Source: Clostridia bacterium (lineage in GTDB: Bacteria; Bacillota; Clostridia; Lachnospirales; Lachnospiraceae). From it: a stretch of DNA of 64,000 nt. Below are positions 26,932 through 35,106 of the stretch, one piece after another. The stretch lies in NCBI GenBank assembly GCA_910574255.1, contig CAJTAK010000014.1, forward strand, positions 50,522 through 114,521, in the 5' to 3' direction. A model generated the notes under the pieces. The model ran no database searches. It was not told the origin of the DNA and was given only the letters and a program-made list of their open reading frames with translations. The position numbers were made by a program, and so were the translations under genes. Numbering within the stretch: position 1 is the first letter of the stretch; every line of letters begins with the position of its first letter.

Positions 26932-28209
26932 TTATTCCTCATAGGCGTCCTGAGAATACTCCTCCGAATATTCGGATTCTTCCCCGTAGGCTTCTCCATA
27001 CTCTTCTGCATACATGCCTTCCTCAGGATATTCCTCACCTTCCGGGTAGGCTTCCTGATAAGCTGCCAGAGCTGCCTGCTCTTCCTGATAATGCTCGAAG
27101 TCTTCATACTCCTCGTATTCTTCGTCCACATCCAGCCATCCTTCAATCTCCTTGGCCTGTGTCTCGCTCTTAATATCAATCTTAAAACCCGTAAGCTTTG
27201 CCGCAAGCCGGGCGTTCTGCCCTTCCTTGCCGATGGCCAGAGACAGCTGATAGTCGGGAACCACCACCTTAGCTGTCTTATCCTCCGGATCTGCCAAAAC
27301 CGCTACTACCTTGGCGGGACTTAAGGCATTTTCAATCAAGATTGCAGGATTCTCGCTCCAATTAATAATATCAATCTTTTCGCCTCTCAGCTCGCTCACA
27401 ATGGCGTTAACTCTTGCTCCATTCATTCCCACGCAGGCGCCTACCGGATCCACATCCGGATCGTTGGACCACACAGCAATCTTTGTTCTGGGACCAGCCT
27501 CTCTGGCTTTGGTCCGGTAATCCGCTTCTCTGGCAATGGCTTTAATCTCTACGATTCCTTCCCGAACCTCCGTTACCTCTGATTCAAAGAGGCGCTTTAC
27601 CAGCTCCGGATGGGTTCTGGAAACAAGAATCCGAGGGCCTTTGGTGGTATCCTTTACTTCCAGAATATACACCTTGATCCGCTCAGTAGGTTTGAATACC
27701 TCGCCCTTTACCATCTCATTCTCATTAAGCATGGCGTCTACCTTGCCTAAATTAATACTGACATTTTTGCCGATATAACGCTGTACTACGCCGGTTACTA
27801 CATCCTTCTCCTTGGCGTAATACTGGTTAAACAGTACCTTGCGTTCTTCCTCACGGATCTTTTGAAGGATGACATTCTTTGCATTCTGTGTGGCGATACG
27901 GCCAAATTCCTTGGACTTAATCTCCACGTTCACAACATCGCCCAGCTCATATTGAGAATCCATCATTTTTGCATTGGCAAGGCTTATCTCCTTCACCGAG
28001 TCCTCCACCTGCTCTACCACAGTCTTTTCCGCATGTACGGAAAACTGGCAGGTCTTGGGATCGATGTTTACTTTTACATTGTCTGCCGTTCCAAAATGGT
28101 TTTTGCAGGCCGTAAGCAGGGAATTCTCAATGGCTTCCAGCAAGGTTTCCTTGCTGATGTCCTTTTCCTTTTCCAAAATCTCCAAAGCTTCCAGCAATTC
28201 TGTGTTCAT
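26932..28209 (-). CDS. nusA: Transcription termination/antitermination factor NusA
   Basis: A 425-residue protein with the NusA N-terminal domain (1-125), the S1 domain (about 135-200, with GVVQRYIGKNVSINLGKVDA) and two KH domains (GACVGMNGARVNAIVSELRG and LAIGKEGQNARLAAKLTG). A very acidic tail of about 75 residues (many EEY and EEYS units) takes the place of the AR repeats of Proteobacteria. NusA binds RNA polymerase at pauses. It is second in the operon, 89 bases after rimP. Confidence 0.97.
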   Translation of the reverse strand: MNTELLEALEILEKEKDISKETLLEAIENSLLTACKNHFGTADNVKVNIDPKTCQFSVHAEKTVVEQVEDSVKEISLANAKMMDSQYELGDVVNVEIKSKEFGRIATQNAKNVILQKIREEERKVLFNQYYAKEKDVVTGVVQRYIGKNVSINLGKVDAMLNENEMVKGEVFKPTERIKVYILEVKDTTKGPRILVSRTHPELVKRLFESEVTEVREGIVEIKAIAREADYRTKAREAGPRTKIAVWSNDPDVDPVGACVGMNGARVNAIVSELRGEKIDIINWSENPAILIENALSPAKVVAVLADPEDKTAKVVVPDYQLSLAIGKEGQNARLAAKLTGFKIDIKSETQAKEIEGWLDVDEEYEEYEDFEHYQEEQAALAAYQEAYPEGEEYPEEGMYAEEYGEAYGEESEYSEEYSQDAYEE

Positions 28210-28298
28210 TGTTCTCTTTCCTCCTCGTTTTAAGCAGAGTACTCCTGGAAATTCTCTTTCTCTCAGTCCGTCTCCAAGAGTGCTCCTGCGGCTGCAAT

Positions 28299-28766
28299 CT
28301 AAAAATCAAAAGCCAGCCGAATCAGCGCAATGTTATCCCTTGGGAATATCTGCTCCTCTTCCTCTTCTGTTACAATTGTTACCGCATCCTTATCATATGC
28401 TTTTAAAACTCCCCGAAATTCCTTCTGCCTATCCACCATGCGGTAGGTACGGATCTCCACTTCCTGCCCCAGGCTTCGCTCAAAATCCCGTTCTTTTTTC
28501 AGCGGACGGCCAAGCCCCGGAGAGCTCACCTCCAGAATGTAGGACTCGTCAATAAAGTCCTTTTCGTCAAGAAGATCGCTTAAGGCCCGATTCACGATCT
28601 CACAGTCGTCCACGGTGATTCCGCCGGGCTTATCAATGTAAGCCCTTAAGTACCAGGTTCCGCCCTCTTTTACATATTCTACGTCCACCAGTTCAAAATG
28701 GTTGGCATTGATGATGGGCAGTACCAGCTCCTCTGTCTTCTGTTCGTAACTCTCTCTTTTTGTCAT
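28299..28766 (-). CDS. rimP: Ribosome maturation factor RimP
   Basis: A 155-residue protein with the RimP pattern: LVLPIINANHFELVDVEYVKEGGTWYLRAYIDKPGGITVDDC, then YILEVSSPGLGRPLKKERDF and a C-terminal SH3-like domain (EVEIRTYRMVDRQKEFRGVL). RimP helps assemble the 30S head. It is the first gene of the nusA operon and has a promoter 135 bases upstream. Confidence 0.97.
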   Translation of the reverse strand: MTKRESYEQKTEELVLPIINANHFELVDVEYVKEGGTWYLRAYIDKPGGITVDDCEIVNRALSDLLDEKDFIDESYILEVSSPGLGRPLKKERDFERSLGQEVEIRTYRMVDRQKEFRGVLKAYDKDAVTIVTEEEEEQIFPRDNIALIRLAFDF

Positions 28767-28850
28767 AGACTTCCTTTCCCGTCCGGGGCCATGTTCTTCT
28801 GTTTTTGCTGCTTTTCTTATTCTGTCATACCCTGCTGCTTCTCAAAAACA

Positions 28851-28874
28851 AAGAGTGAACTTTCGTTCACTCTT
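28851..28874 (-). promoter_or_regulatory. Leader hairpin of the rimP-nusA operon
   Basis: Perfect 10-bp arms (AAGAGTGAAC and GTTCACTCTT) with a GAAA loop on the minus strand, followed by TGTTTTTGAG. It falls about 20 bases after the expected transcript start and about 85 bases before rimP. It could act as an attenuator or as a 5' stabilising hairpin. A terminator for the upstream antiporter gene is excluded, because the operon promoter lies before it. Confidence 0.65.
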
Positions 28875-28900
28875 TTCGGCCGCCTTATTTAATCTACTAT

Positions 28901-28928
28901 ATTGTAGCACATTTTTGGAAAAATGCAA
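28901..28928 (-). promoter_or_regulatory. Promoter of the rimP-nusA-infB operon
   Basis: TTGCAT (28923-28928) and TACAAT (28901-28906) on the minus strand are separated by 16 bases. It lies in the 196-bp gap between the cation antiporter gene and rimP. Confidence 0.75.
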
Positions 28929-28962
28929 GAGTTTTTTTGTCTTTTCCTTCACAAATCAAAAT

Positions 28963-29907
28963 CTACCGTACAATAATATAAGCCATATATCCCAAATAGC
29001 ACCCCATCATAAAGATTCCTGTTATGCGGCTTACCTGCTCTTTTTGCCAAAGAGGGATGAAGAACACCGCCGTCAATGCTGTTAAAATCACAATATCACA
29101 TACATTCTCCATACCGACGCCAATGGGATGAATGACACCTGAGGTTCCCAGAATAAATCCAATATTCAGGATATTGGAGCCCAGCACATTGCCCAGGGCA
29201 ATCTCACTCTCTCCTTTTCTGGCTGCGACCACGGAAGTTACCAGCTCCGGCAGGGACGTTCCGATGGCTACAATGGTAAGTCCTACCAGCGACTCGCTCA
29301 TTCCAATCCGGTAGGCAAGATCTGTGGCGGAATTTACCACCATCTGACCGCCGCCGATGATGGCTACCGCTCCTCCTGCGCAGAAGAGAAGGCTGACAGG
29401 AAGAGGGCGTGTGATACCGAATTGTTCCGCCACCCGATCCCGGACCGCCGTGCGGATAAGGCGGCACATATATCCTGCAGTTACTCCAAGGAGCACTGCC
29501 CCGTCCAGTCTGGAAATCTCCCCATTTCCGCTGTTCCAAAAGCTTTCTGCAGCAGTTCCCAGCATCAGCAGGATCATAAGAAACATCATCACATAGTCAC
29601 GTCTCAAGACAGAACGCTTTACGGCCACAGGCCGAATCACTGCCGCCAGTCCCACCACCACTAAAAGATTCATAATATTGGAGCCCGTCACATTGCCCAG
29701 AGCAATATCATTACTGCCCTTTAATGCTGCCGTTACGCTTACTGCCAGCTCCGGCAGGGAAGTTCCCAGAGCGACGATTGTAAGTCCGATGACAATGGAT
29801 GGAATTCCAAGCTTTCTTGCTATATCCGATGCGCCCTCCACAAAAAAATCCGCACCCTTTACCAGAAGCAAAAAACCAATAATCAAAAGTATTATGGACA
29901 ATATCAT
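28963..29907 (-). CDS. Calcium/sodium antiporter (CaCA family)
   Basis: A 314-residue YrbG-type exchanger with about ten membrane helices in two inverted halves. Each half carries the alpha-repeat motif: GLTIVALGTSLPELAVSVTA near residue 40 and GLTIVAIGTSLPELVTSVVA near 205, followed by GNVTGSNIMNLL and GNVLGSNILNIGF. The acidic residues in these repeats bind the cations. It stands between purB and the nusA operon, apparently as a single gene. Confidence 0.95.
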   Translation of the reverse strand: MILSIILLIIGFLLLVKGADFFVEGASDIARKLGIPSIVIGLTIVALGTSLPELAVSVTAALKGSNDIALGNVTGSNIMNLLVVVGLAAVIRPVAVKRSVLRRDYVMMFLMILLMLGTAAESFWNSGNGEISRLDGAVLLGVTAGYMCRLIRTAVRDRVAEQFGITRPLPVSLLFCAGGAVAIIGGGQMVVNSATDLAYRIGMSESLVGLTIVAIGTSLPELVTSVVAARKGESEIALGNVLGSNILNIGFILGTSGVIHPIGVGMENVCDIVILTALTAVFFIPLWQKEQVSRITGIFMMGCYLGYMAYIIVR

Positions 29908-29964
29908 TTGTTTCTCCTATTCCCTTTCGGATACTGCCATTTCCAGGGCAGCATCCTTTCCGTA

Positions 29965-30010
29965 CACAGAAAAGACTTTTACTGCTGTACATGTAAAAGT
30001 CTTTCCGTTT
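29965..30010. terminator. Terminator between purB and the cation antiporter gene
   Basis: Perfect 12-bp arms (AAAGACTTTTAC, 29971-29982, and GTAAAAGTCTTT, 29993-30004) enclose a 10-base loop. On the minus strand the T tract is short (TTTTCTGTG); on the plus strand it is CCGTTTTTCC. It lies about 90 bases past the purB stop. Confidence 0.75.
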
Positions 30011-30092
30011 TTCCTCTTATTCATACCCAAGAGCAGGTATCCCGCAGGGATGTGTATTATTCGGATGTCCTTTGGCATACCATAGGACAGCT

Positions 30093-31526
30093 CTAAACAT
30101 TGATTTCAGCTTTTACGCCAAGCAGCTCATTATACTCATCCAGAATCGGCTGTACCACCTGGCCAAGGAACGCATCCACCTGTTCCTTCGCCCTGCCCAC
30201 GTAACGAGCAGGTTCCATGGTCTTCTTCAAGTCCTCCAAAGACAGATTAAAGGCCGGATCCGCTGCAATCAACTCCAGAAGGTTGTTCTCGCCGCCATTT
30301 ACCTTCACATTCTTTCCTGCTTCCATGGAAAGCTCACGAATCCGCTCATGAAGCTCCTGACGGTCTCCGCCTGCCTTCACCGCATCCATCATAATATTTT
30401 CCGTAGCCATAAAGGGCAGCTCAGACATAAGGCGCTTCTCGATGACCTTGGGGTATACCACCAGACCATCCACCACATTAAGACACAGATCCAAAATTCC
30501 GTCCACAGCCAAAAAGCCCTCCGGAACACTTAACCGCTTATTGGCCGAGTCATCCAGCGTCCGCTCAAACCACTGGGTTGCGGAAGTAATAGCCGGATTC
30601 AAAGCATCCGCCATCACATACCGGGCTAAAGAAGCAATCCGCTCACTGCGCATGGGGTTGCGCTTATATGCCATAGCAGAAGAACCAATCTGAGACTTCT
30701 CAAAAGGCTCCTCCACCTCTTTTAAATGCTGCAAAAGCCGGATATCATTGGACATCTTATGGGCGCTGGCCGCAATACCTGCCAGAACATTTAACACTCT
30801 GGTATCCACCTTGCGGGAATAGGTCTGTCCGGATACCGGGTAGCACTCAGAAAAGCCCATCTTCTTTGCAATCATGGGATCGATCTTGTCGATAGTCTCC
30901 TGATCCCCGTCAAACAGCTCCAGAAAACTGGCCTGAGTTCCTGTAGTTCCCTTGGACCCAAGGAGCTTCATGGTGGAAATCACATGGTTCAGATCCTCCA
31001 GATCCAAACAAAATTCCTGCATCCACAGGGTTGCCCTCTTTCCTACGGTAGTAGGCTGCGCCGGCTGAAAATGAGTAAAAGCCAGCGTCGGCAGAGCCTT
31101 ATACTCTCGTGCAAAACGAGACAGCTCCCCAATTACATTTACCAGCTTTTTCCGGACCAGCTTCAAAGCCTCAGTCATTACAATAATATCCGTATTATCC
31201 CCTACATAACAAGAGGTTGCACCCAAATGAATGATTCCCTTTGCCTTGGGACACTGCTGTCCGTAGGCATATACATGGGACATTACGTCGTGGCGCACTT
31301 CCCTTTCCCGTGCCTTTGCCACATCATAATTAATATCATCCTGATGGGCTCTAAGCTCGTCAATCTGCTCCTGTGTAATATTTAATCCCAGCTCTTTCTC
31401 AGTCTCCGCCAAGGCAATCCAAAGTCTTCTCCATGTCCGAAACTTCTTATCCGGAGAGAAAATATACTGCATTTCCCTGCTTGCGTAGCGCTCGGATAAG
31501 GGGCTTACATATCTGTCTGTGCTCAT
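30093..31526 (-). CDS. purB: Adenylosuccinate lyase
   Basis: A 477-residue enzyme of the fumarase/aspartase superfamily that acts twice in purine synthesis (SAICAR to AICAR, and adenylosuccinate to AMP). The signature loop SSAMAYKRNPMRSERI is present, as are HLGATSCYVGDNTD (catalytic region) and THFQPAQPTTVGKR (the conserved His). It is longer than the ~430-residue Bacillus type and resembles the 475-residue group common in Lachnospiraceae. It is 34 bases after purC in the same orientation, so the pair is probably one transcript. Confidence 0.97.
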   Translation of the reverse strand: MSTDRYVSPLSERYASREMQYIFSPDKKFRTWRRLWIALAETEKELGLNITQEQIDELRAHQDDINYDVAKAREREVRHDVMSHVYAYGQQCPKAKGIIHLGATSCYVGDNTDIIVMTEALKLVRKKLVNVIGELSRFAREYKALPTLAFTHFQPAQPTTVGKRATLWMQEFCLDLEDLNHVISTMKLLGSKGTTGTQASFLELFDGDQETIDKIDPMIAKKMGFSECYPVSGQTYSRKVDTRVLNVLAGIAASAHKMSNDIRLLQHLKEVEEPFEKSQIGSSAMAYKRNPMRSERIASLARYVMADALNPAITSATQWFERTLDDSANKRLSVPEGFLAVDGILDLCLNVVDGLVVYPKVIEKRLMSELPFMATENIMMDAVKAGGDRQELHERIRELSMEAGKNVKVNGGENNLLELIAADPAFNLSLEDLKKTMEPARYVGRAKEQVDAFLGQVVQPILDEYNELLGVKAEINV

Positions 31527-31560
31527 CTTATTCTCCTATTCCAATCTTTTAAAATATGTT

Positions 31561-32265
31561 TTACAGTCCCAGACGCTTAAATACCTCGTTGTAAGCCTCT
31601 TCCACATTTCCCAAGTCCCTGCGGAAACGGTCCTTATCAAGCTTCTCATGGGTATTGATGTCCCACAGACGGCAGGTATCCGGCGAAGTCTCATCCGCAA
31701 GAATTATCTGCCCCTTATAGCGGCCAAATTCAATCTTAAAGTCAATCAGTTCAATGCCCGCATTGGCAAAATACGCCTTGTATACTTCATTTACCTTAAA
31801 AGCGTACTTTGTAATGGTGTCAATCTCTTCTCTGGTAGCCAGTCCCAAAGCAATGGCAAAATAGTCATTGATCAGGGGATCGCCCAGATCATCATTCTTA
31901 TAGCTGAACTCCAGGGTAGGCGCCGCAAACTTCGTCCCCTCCTCTACGCCGAGACGCTTGGAAAAGCTTCCGGCTGCCACATTTCGGATGATGACCTCCA
32001 AAGGAACAATCTCTACTTTCTTCACTGCCGTTTCCCGATCACTAAGCTCCTCGATGTAGTGAGTGGGGATTCCCTCTTTCTCCAAAAGCTGGAACACATG
32101 GTTGCTCATACGGTTATTGATAACGCCCTTTCCCTGAATGGTTCCCTTTTTCAAGCCGTTGAATGCCGTAGCATCGTCCTTGTAGTCAACAATTAAAACA
32201 TCCGGATCCTCCGTGGTGTAAACCTTCTTTGCCTTTCCCTCATACAAAAGTTCCTTCTTTTCCAT
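31561..32265 (-). CDS. purC: SAICAR synthetase
   Basis: A 234-residue ATP-dependent ligase that adds aspartate to CAIR in purine synthesis. It shows [31 protein letters not shown], then [21 protein letters not shown] and [11 protein letters not shown], and ends in the [12 protein letters not shown] region, all diagnostic for PurC. ATG at 32265 is chosen because the protein family begins there; the upstream part of the longer frame overlaps the promoter. It is followed by purB. Confidence 0.97.
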   Translation of the reverse strand: MEKKELLYEGKAKKVYTTEDPDVLIVDYKDDATAFNGLKKGTIQGKGVINNRMSNHVFQLLEKEGIPTHYIEELSDRETAVKKVEIVPLEVIIRNVAAGSFSKRLGVEEGTKFAAPTLEFSYKNDDLGDPLINDYFAIALGLATREEIDTITKYAFKVNEVYKAYFANAGIELIDFKIEFGRYKGQIILADETSPDTCRLWDINTHEKLDKDRFRRDLGNVEEAYNEVFKRLGL

Positions 32266-32314
32266 GCTGTTTTCCCTGCCTTCCTTTATCCTGTAATAAT
32301 GAATTTTCTTTCTT

Positions 32315-32343
32315 AGTATAACCGCTGCCATTTTGAATTTCAA
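32315..32343 (-). promoter_or_regulatory. Promoter of purC-purB
   Basis: TTGAAA (32338-32343) and TATACT (32315-32320) on the minus strand are separated by 17 bases, 50 bases before purC. It starts four bases before the end of the upstream ABC gene's stop codon region, so purCB need not depend on read-through. Confidence 0.8.
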
Positions 32344-32346
32344 CTA

Positions 32347-33135
32347 TCATTGAATATAATGTCCCAAAAATTGCTGTGTTCTAAGCTCTCTCGGATTCCC
32401 GAACACCTCTTCCGGCGTTCCCTCCTCCAAAATCCGTCCGTCATCCATAAAAATCACATGATTGGACACATCTCTGGCAAAGGCCATCTCATGAGTTACG
32501 ATAATCATGGTGGTCTTCTGATCTGCCAGTTCCTTGATGACCTTCAGCACTTCTCCTGTCAGCTCCGGATCCAAAGCCGATGTAGGCTCATCAAAACAAA
32601 GAATATCCGGTGTCAAAGCAAGTGCCCTTGCAATCGCCACACGCTGGCACTGTCCGCCGGATAGCTGATGAGGATAATTGTTCATTCGATCCCCAAGTCC
32701 CATCTGAACAAGAAGCACCTGCGCCTTGTGCTCAATCTCCTCATGAATCGCCTTTTTATTCTCCTTGTAATCGGGCCGCTCCTTGGCCAGAAGCTCACTG
32801 GCCAGCATCACATTTCCAAGGGCCGTATACTGCGGAAACAAATTAAAAGACTGGAACACCAATCCAAAATGCAGCCGCTTCTTCCGAATCGCCTCTTCCT
32901 GGGTCGTCACCGGATCATTGGCATCAAAAAGCGTCTCCCCATTTACCCGGATAATCCCCGTATCCGGCCGCTCCAGAAAATTCAAACAGCGCAGACAAGT
33001 GGTTTTCCCGCTTCCCGATGATCCAATCAGCGAAACCACCTGTCCCTTTTCCAAGGAAAAATTAATATCCTTAAGCACCTCCGTGCGCTCAAAGGTCTTG
33101 CTTAAGTGTTCTACCTCCAACATCGCCATTTTCAT
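32347..33135 (-). CDS. Polar amino-acid ABC transporter, ATPase
   Basis: A 262-residue ATPase of the GlnQ/HisP group that drives import. Walker [10 protein letters not shown] lies near residue 38, the Q-loop at [12 protein letters not shown], the signature [15 protein letters not shown] near 155, Walker [15 protein letters not shown], and the switch His in [13 protein letters not shown]. An insertion of about 20 residues after ELLAKE ([17 protein letters not shown]) lengthens the helical domain; this is known in some Clostridia homologues. ATG at 33135 or the one six bases later could be used. It follows the permease by 8 bases. Confidence 0.95.
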   Translation of the reverse strand: MKMAMLEVEHLSKTFERTEVLKDINFSLEKGQVVSLIGSSGSGKTTCLRCLNFLERPDTGIIRVNGETLFDANDPVTTQEEAIRKKRLHFGLVFQSFNLFPQYTALGNVMLASELLAKERPDYKENKKAIHEEIEHKAQVLLVQMGLGDRMNNYPHQLSGGQCQRVAIARALALTPDILCFDEPTSALDPELTGEVLKVIKELADQKTTMIIVTHEMAFARDVSNHVIFMDDGRILEEGTPEEVFGNPRELRTQQFLGHYIQ

Positions 33136-33143
33136 ACGCCCCC

Positions 33144-33830
33144 TTACCTAAAATAATCCAGCTTTTTCTCCAGCCGTCCCAGCAGCACCGTCAGCAGACC
33201 GCTGAAAATCAGATAATAAACCGCCGTGAAAAACAGCGGCCAGATCTGACCGGAAATTCCCTGGGACCCTTTCATAAACGCCTGCCCTGCCCAGATAATT
33301 TCCTGAAGGGCAATAATACGCGCCAGAGAAGTATCCTTCACCAACGTAATAATCTCATTGGACAGCGGCGGAACAATACGCTTGATCATCTGAAGCAGCG
33401 TAACCTTGAAGAAAATCTGCCTCCTGGTCATACCAAGCACCAGTCCGGCCTCCTCCTGCCCCACCGGAACGCTCTGAATCCCGCCCCGGTAAATCTCCGA
33501 AAAATAGCAGGCATAGTTAAAAATAAACGCCACGGCGGAAGCCAGGAACCGTGCGGCCTCTCCGCCGCCCCAGATCTGCTTTCCAAGCACCAGCCCCGGA
33601 AAATAAAAAATAATCAAAAGCTGAATCATCAGAGGCGTTCCCCTGATAATCCAGACCACAATTTTCGTAAAATAGCTTAAGGGACGAAAACGGGACATGG
33701 AGCCAAAAGCAATCACAAGCCCCAGGGGAACCGCACCCAAAAGTGTAACCGTAAACAATTTTAACGTTTGTAAAAAGCCAACATTCAGCGATTGAACTAC
33801 AATCGGAAACTGCTCCAAAAACTGCTCCAT
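33144..33830 (-). CDS. Polar amino-acid ABC transporter, permease
   Basis: A 228-residue membrane protein of the HisM/GlnP family with about five helices. The conserved EAA-type loop reads [20 protein letters not shown], which contacts the ATPase. [17 protein letters not shown] is the other family signature. It lies between the binding protein (115 bases upstream) and the ATPase, completing one importer. Confidence 0.95.
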   Translation of the reverse strand: MEQFLEQFPIVVQSLNVGFLQTLKLFTVTLLGAVPLGLVIAFGSMSRFRPLSYFTKIVVWIIRGTPLMIQLLIIFYFPGLVLGKQIWGGGEAARFLASAVAFIFNYACYFSEIYRGGIQSVPVGQEEAGLVLGMTRRQIFFKVTLLQMIKRIVPPLSNEIITLVKDTSLARIIALQEIIWAGQAFMKGSQGISGQIWPLFFTAVYYLIFSGLLTVLLGRLEKKLDYFR

Positions 33831-33945
33831 GTATGTATCCTGCTTTCCTGTGTGATAAAAATCAAATTACAGCAAAAGATGCGGCCAGGAACCCAGCCCT
33901 CTAAGGCCAGATTCCGGTCGCAATCATTTTTATAGAAAAATTATT

Positions 33946-34830
33946 TTACTGCTCAATCAAAGCTGCCTGTACATTGTAGGTCTCAGCACATGCTGCCATG
34001 CTGCCGTCCCCATAGCTTGCAACAAAGAAATCATTCAATGCCGCTGCCAGATCGGAACCTTTCCGGAAGCCTACGCCATACTCCTCGCTGTTAAGCTGAA
34101 CCGTATAAGTCAGATCCGCATAGCCGGTTCCCTCTCCTACCATAGCTGCCGCCATCAGGGAATCGATAACTGCCGCATCGGAAGTACCGGACTTCACCTC
34201 CAGAAGCGCATCGGACTGTGCCTTTACCGGAGTACAGCTTAAGCCCAGAGCCGTTACCTCCGCCTCGCCTGCGCTGCCTGCCTCAACGGCAAAGTTCAGA
34301 TCCGCCAGACTGTCCGTATCCTGATACTGGTCTGCCTTATCTGCCGGAACAATGACAATCTGCGCATTGTTGCAGTATGCCTTGGAGCACTCCATGGCAC
34401 TGGTCACTTCAGAGGTCAGGGTCATACCGTTCCATACACAGTCAATGGTCTTGCTGTCCAGCTCCAGAACCTTGTTGTCCCAGTCAATCTCTATAAACTC
34501 CACATCAACGCCCAGGCTCTCTCCGAAAGCCTTTGCCATATCTGCGTCAAAGCCGATCCACTCACCGTTCTCATCCTTGTAATCCATTGGTTCAAAATCA
34601 GTGATGCCTACTACAAGAGTGCCTTTTCCCTGCACATAAGCCATATCACTTTCTCCTGCATCTTCCGCTTCCGGTGTCCCGGCATCCTCATTATCCTCAG
34701 CCGGCGCTTCTGTCTCCGCATCAGTCTCTGTCGGAGCATCTGATGCCGGTGCCTCCTTGGAACCGCAGCCTGCCAGCAGAGCCGCTGTCATCAAGCCGCA
34801 CAATAACAAACTCAAAACTCTTTTTTTCAT
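33946..34830 (-). CDS. Polar amino-acid ABC transporter, binding lipoprotein
   Basis: A 294-residue family 3 solute-binding protein. The signal peptide ends in the lipobox LLAGC (Cys22), followed by a linker rich in Thr, Glu and Asp of about 40 residues. The binding domain starts with GTLVVGITDFEPMDYKDENGEWIGFDADMA, typical of amino-acid binding proteins, and includes IDCVWNGMTLTSE. GGAGG lies before the ATG. The ligand cannot be fixed from sequence; polar amino acids or cystine are the usual ones for this group. Confidence 0.94.
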   Translation of the reverse strand: MKKRVLSLLLCGLMTAALLAGCGSKEAPASDAPTETDAETEAPAEDNEDAGTPEAEDAGESDMAYVQGKGTLVVGITDFEPMDYKDENGEWIGFDADMAKAFGESLGVDVEFIEIDWDNKVLELDSKTIDCVWNGMTLTSEVTSAMECSKAYCNNAQIVIVPADKADQYQDTDSLADLNFAVEAGSAGEAEVTALGLSCTPVKAQSDALLEVKSGTSDAAVIDSLMAAAMVGEGTGYADLTYTVQLNSEEYGVGFRKGSDLAAALNDFFVASYGDGSMAACAETYNVQAALIEQ

Positions 34831-34945
34831 AGTATCCTCCCGTCCCTGTACGAAAACATGTCCGAACCTTTATTTCTGTCAATCTTTGACAAAATACCGT
34901 TCATTCATATCCCCCACAGGCTTTTACTTTTTTTCTCTACCAATT

Positions 34946-35005
34946 GGTCACTGTACTATAGTAAAGTTACCGTTGTATTCTAGCACAGGATCGGAATACT
35001 GTCAA
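34946..35005 (-). promoter_or_regulatory. Promoter and candidate operator of the amino-acid importer
   Basis: On the minus strand TTGACA (35000-35005) and TAGAAT (34977-34982) are 17 bases apart. Just downstream, at 34946-34971, a 26-bp near-palindrome (GGTCACTGTACTA and TAGTAAAGTTACC, 11 of 13 positions paired) covers the likely start of transcription. A repressor bound there would block the promoter. The regulator is not known. Confidence 0.75.
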
Positions 35006-35046
35006 TTATAAATTTCTTTGTTATCCTTTTTTCTCCTTATCACTTG

Positions 35047-35079
35047 TTACTGTTCACACCCATGATGTTCACAGTAACT
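35047..35079. terminator. Hairpin after the hybrid kinase gene
   Basis: GTTACTGT and ACAGTAAC form an 8-bp stem, extended by ACA/TGT, 27 bases past the kinase stop on the minus strand. No clear T tract follows. The same ends occur at 7974-7991, so it may be a short repeat rather than a true terminator. Confidence 0.45.
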
Positions 35080-35106
35080 ATCACTTTTCACTCTTAAGAC
35101 AGCATT

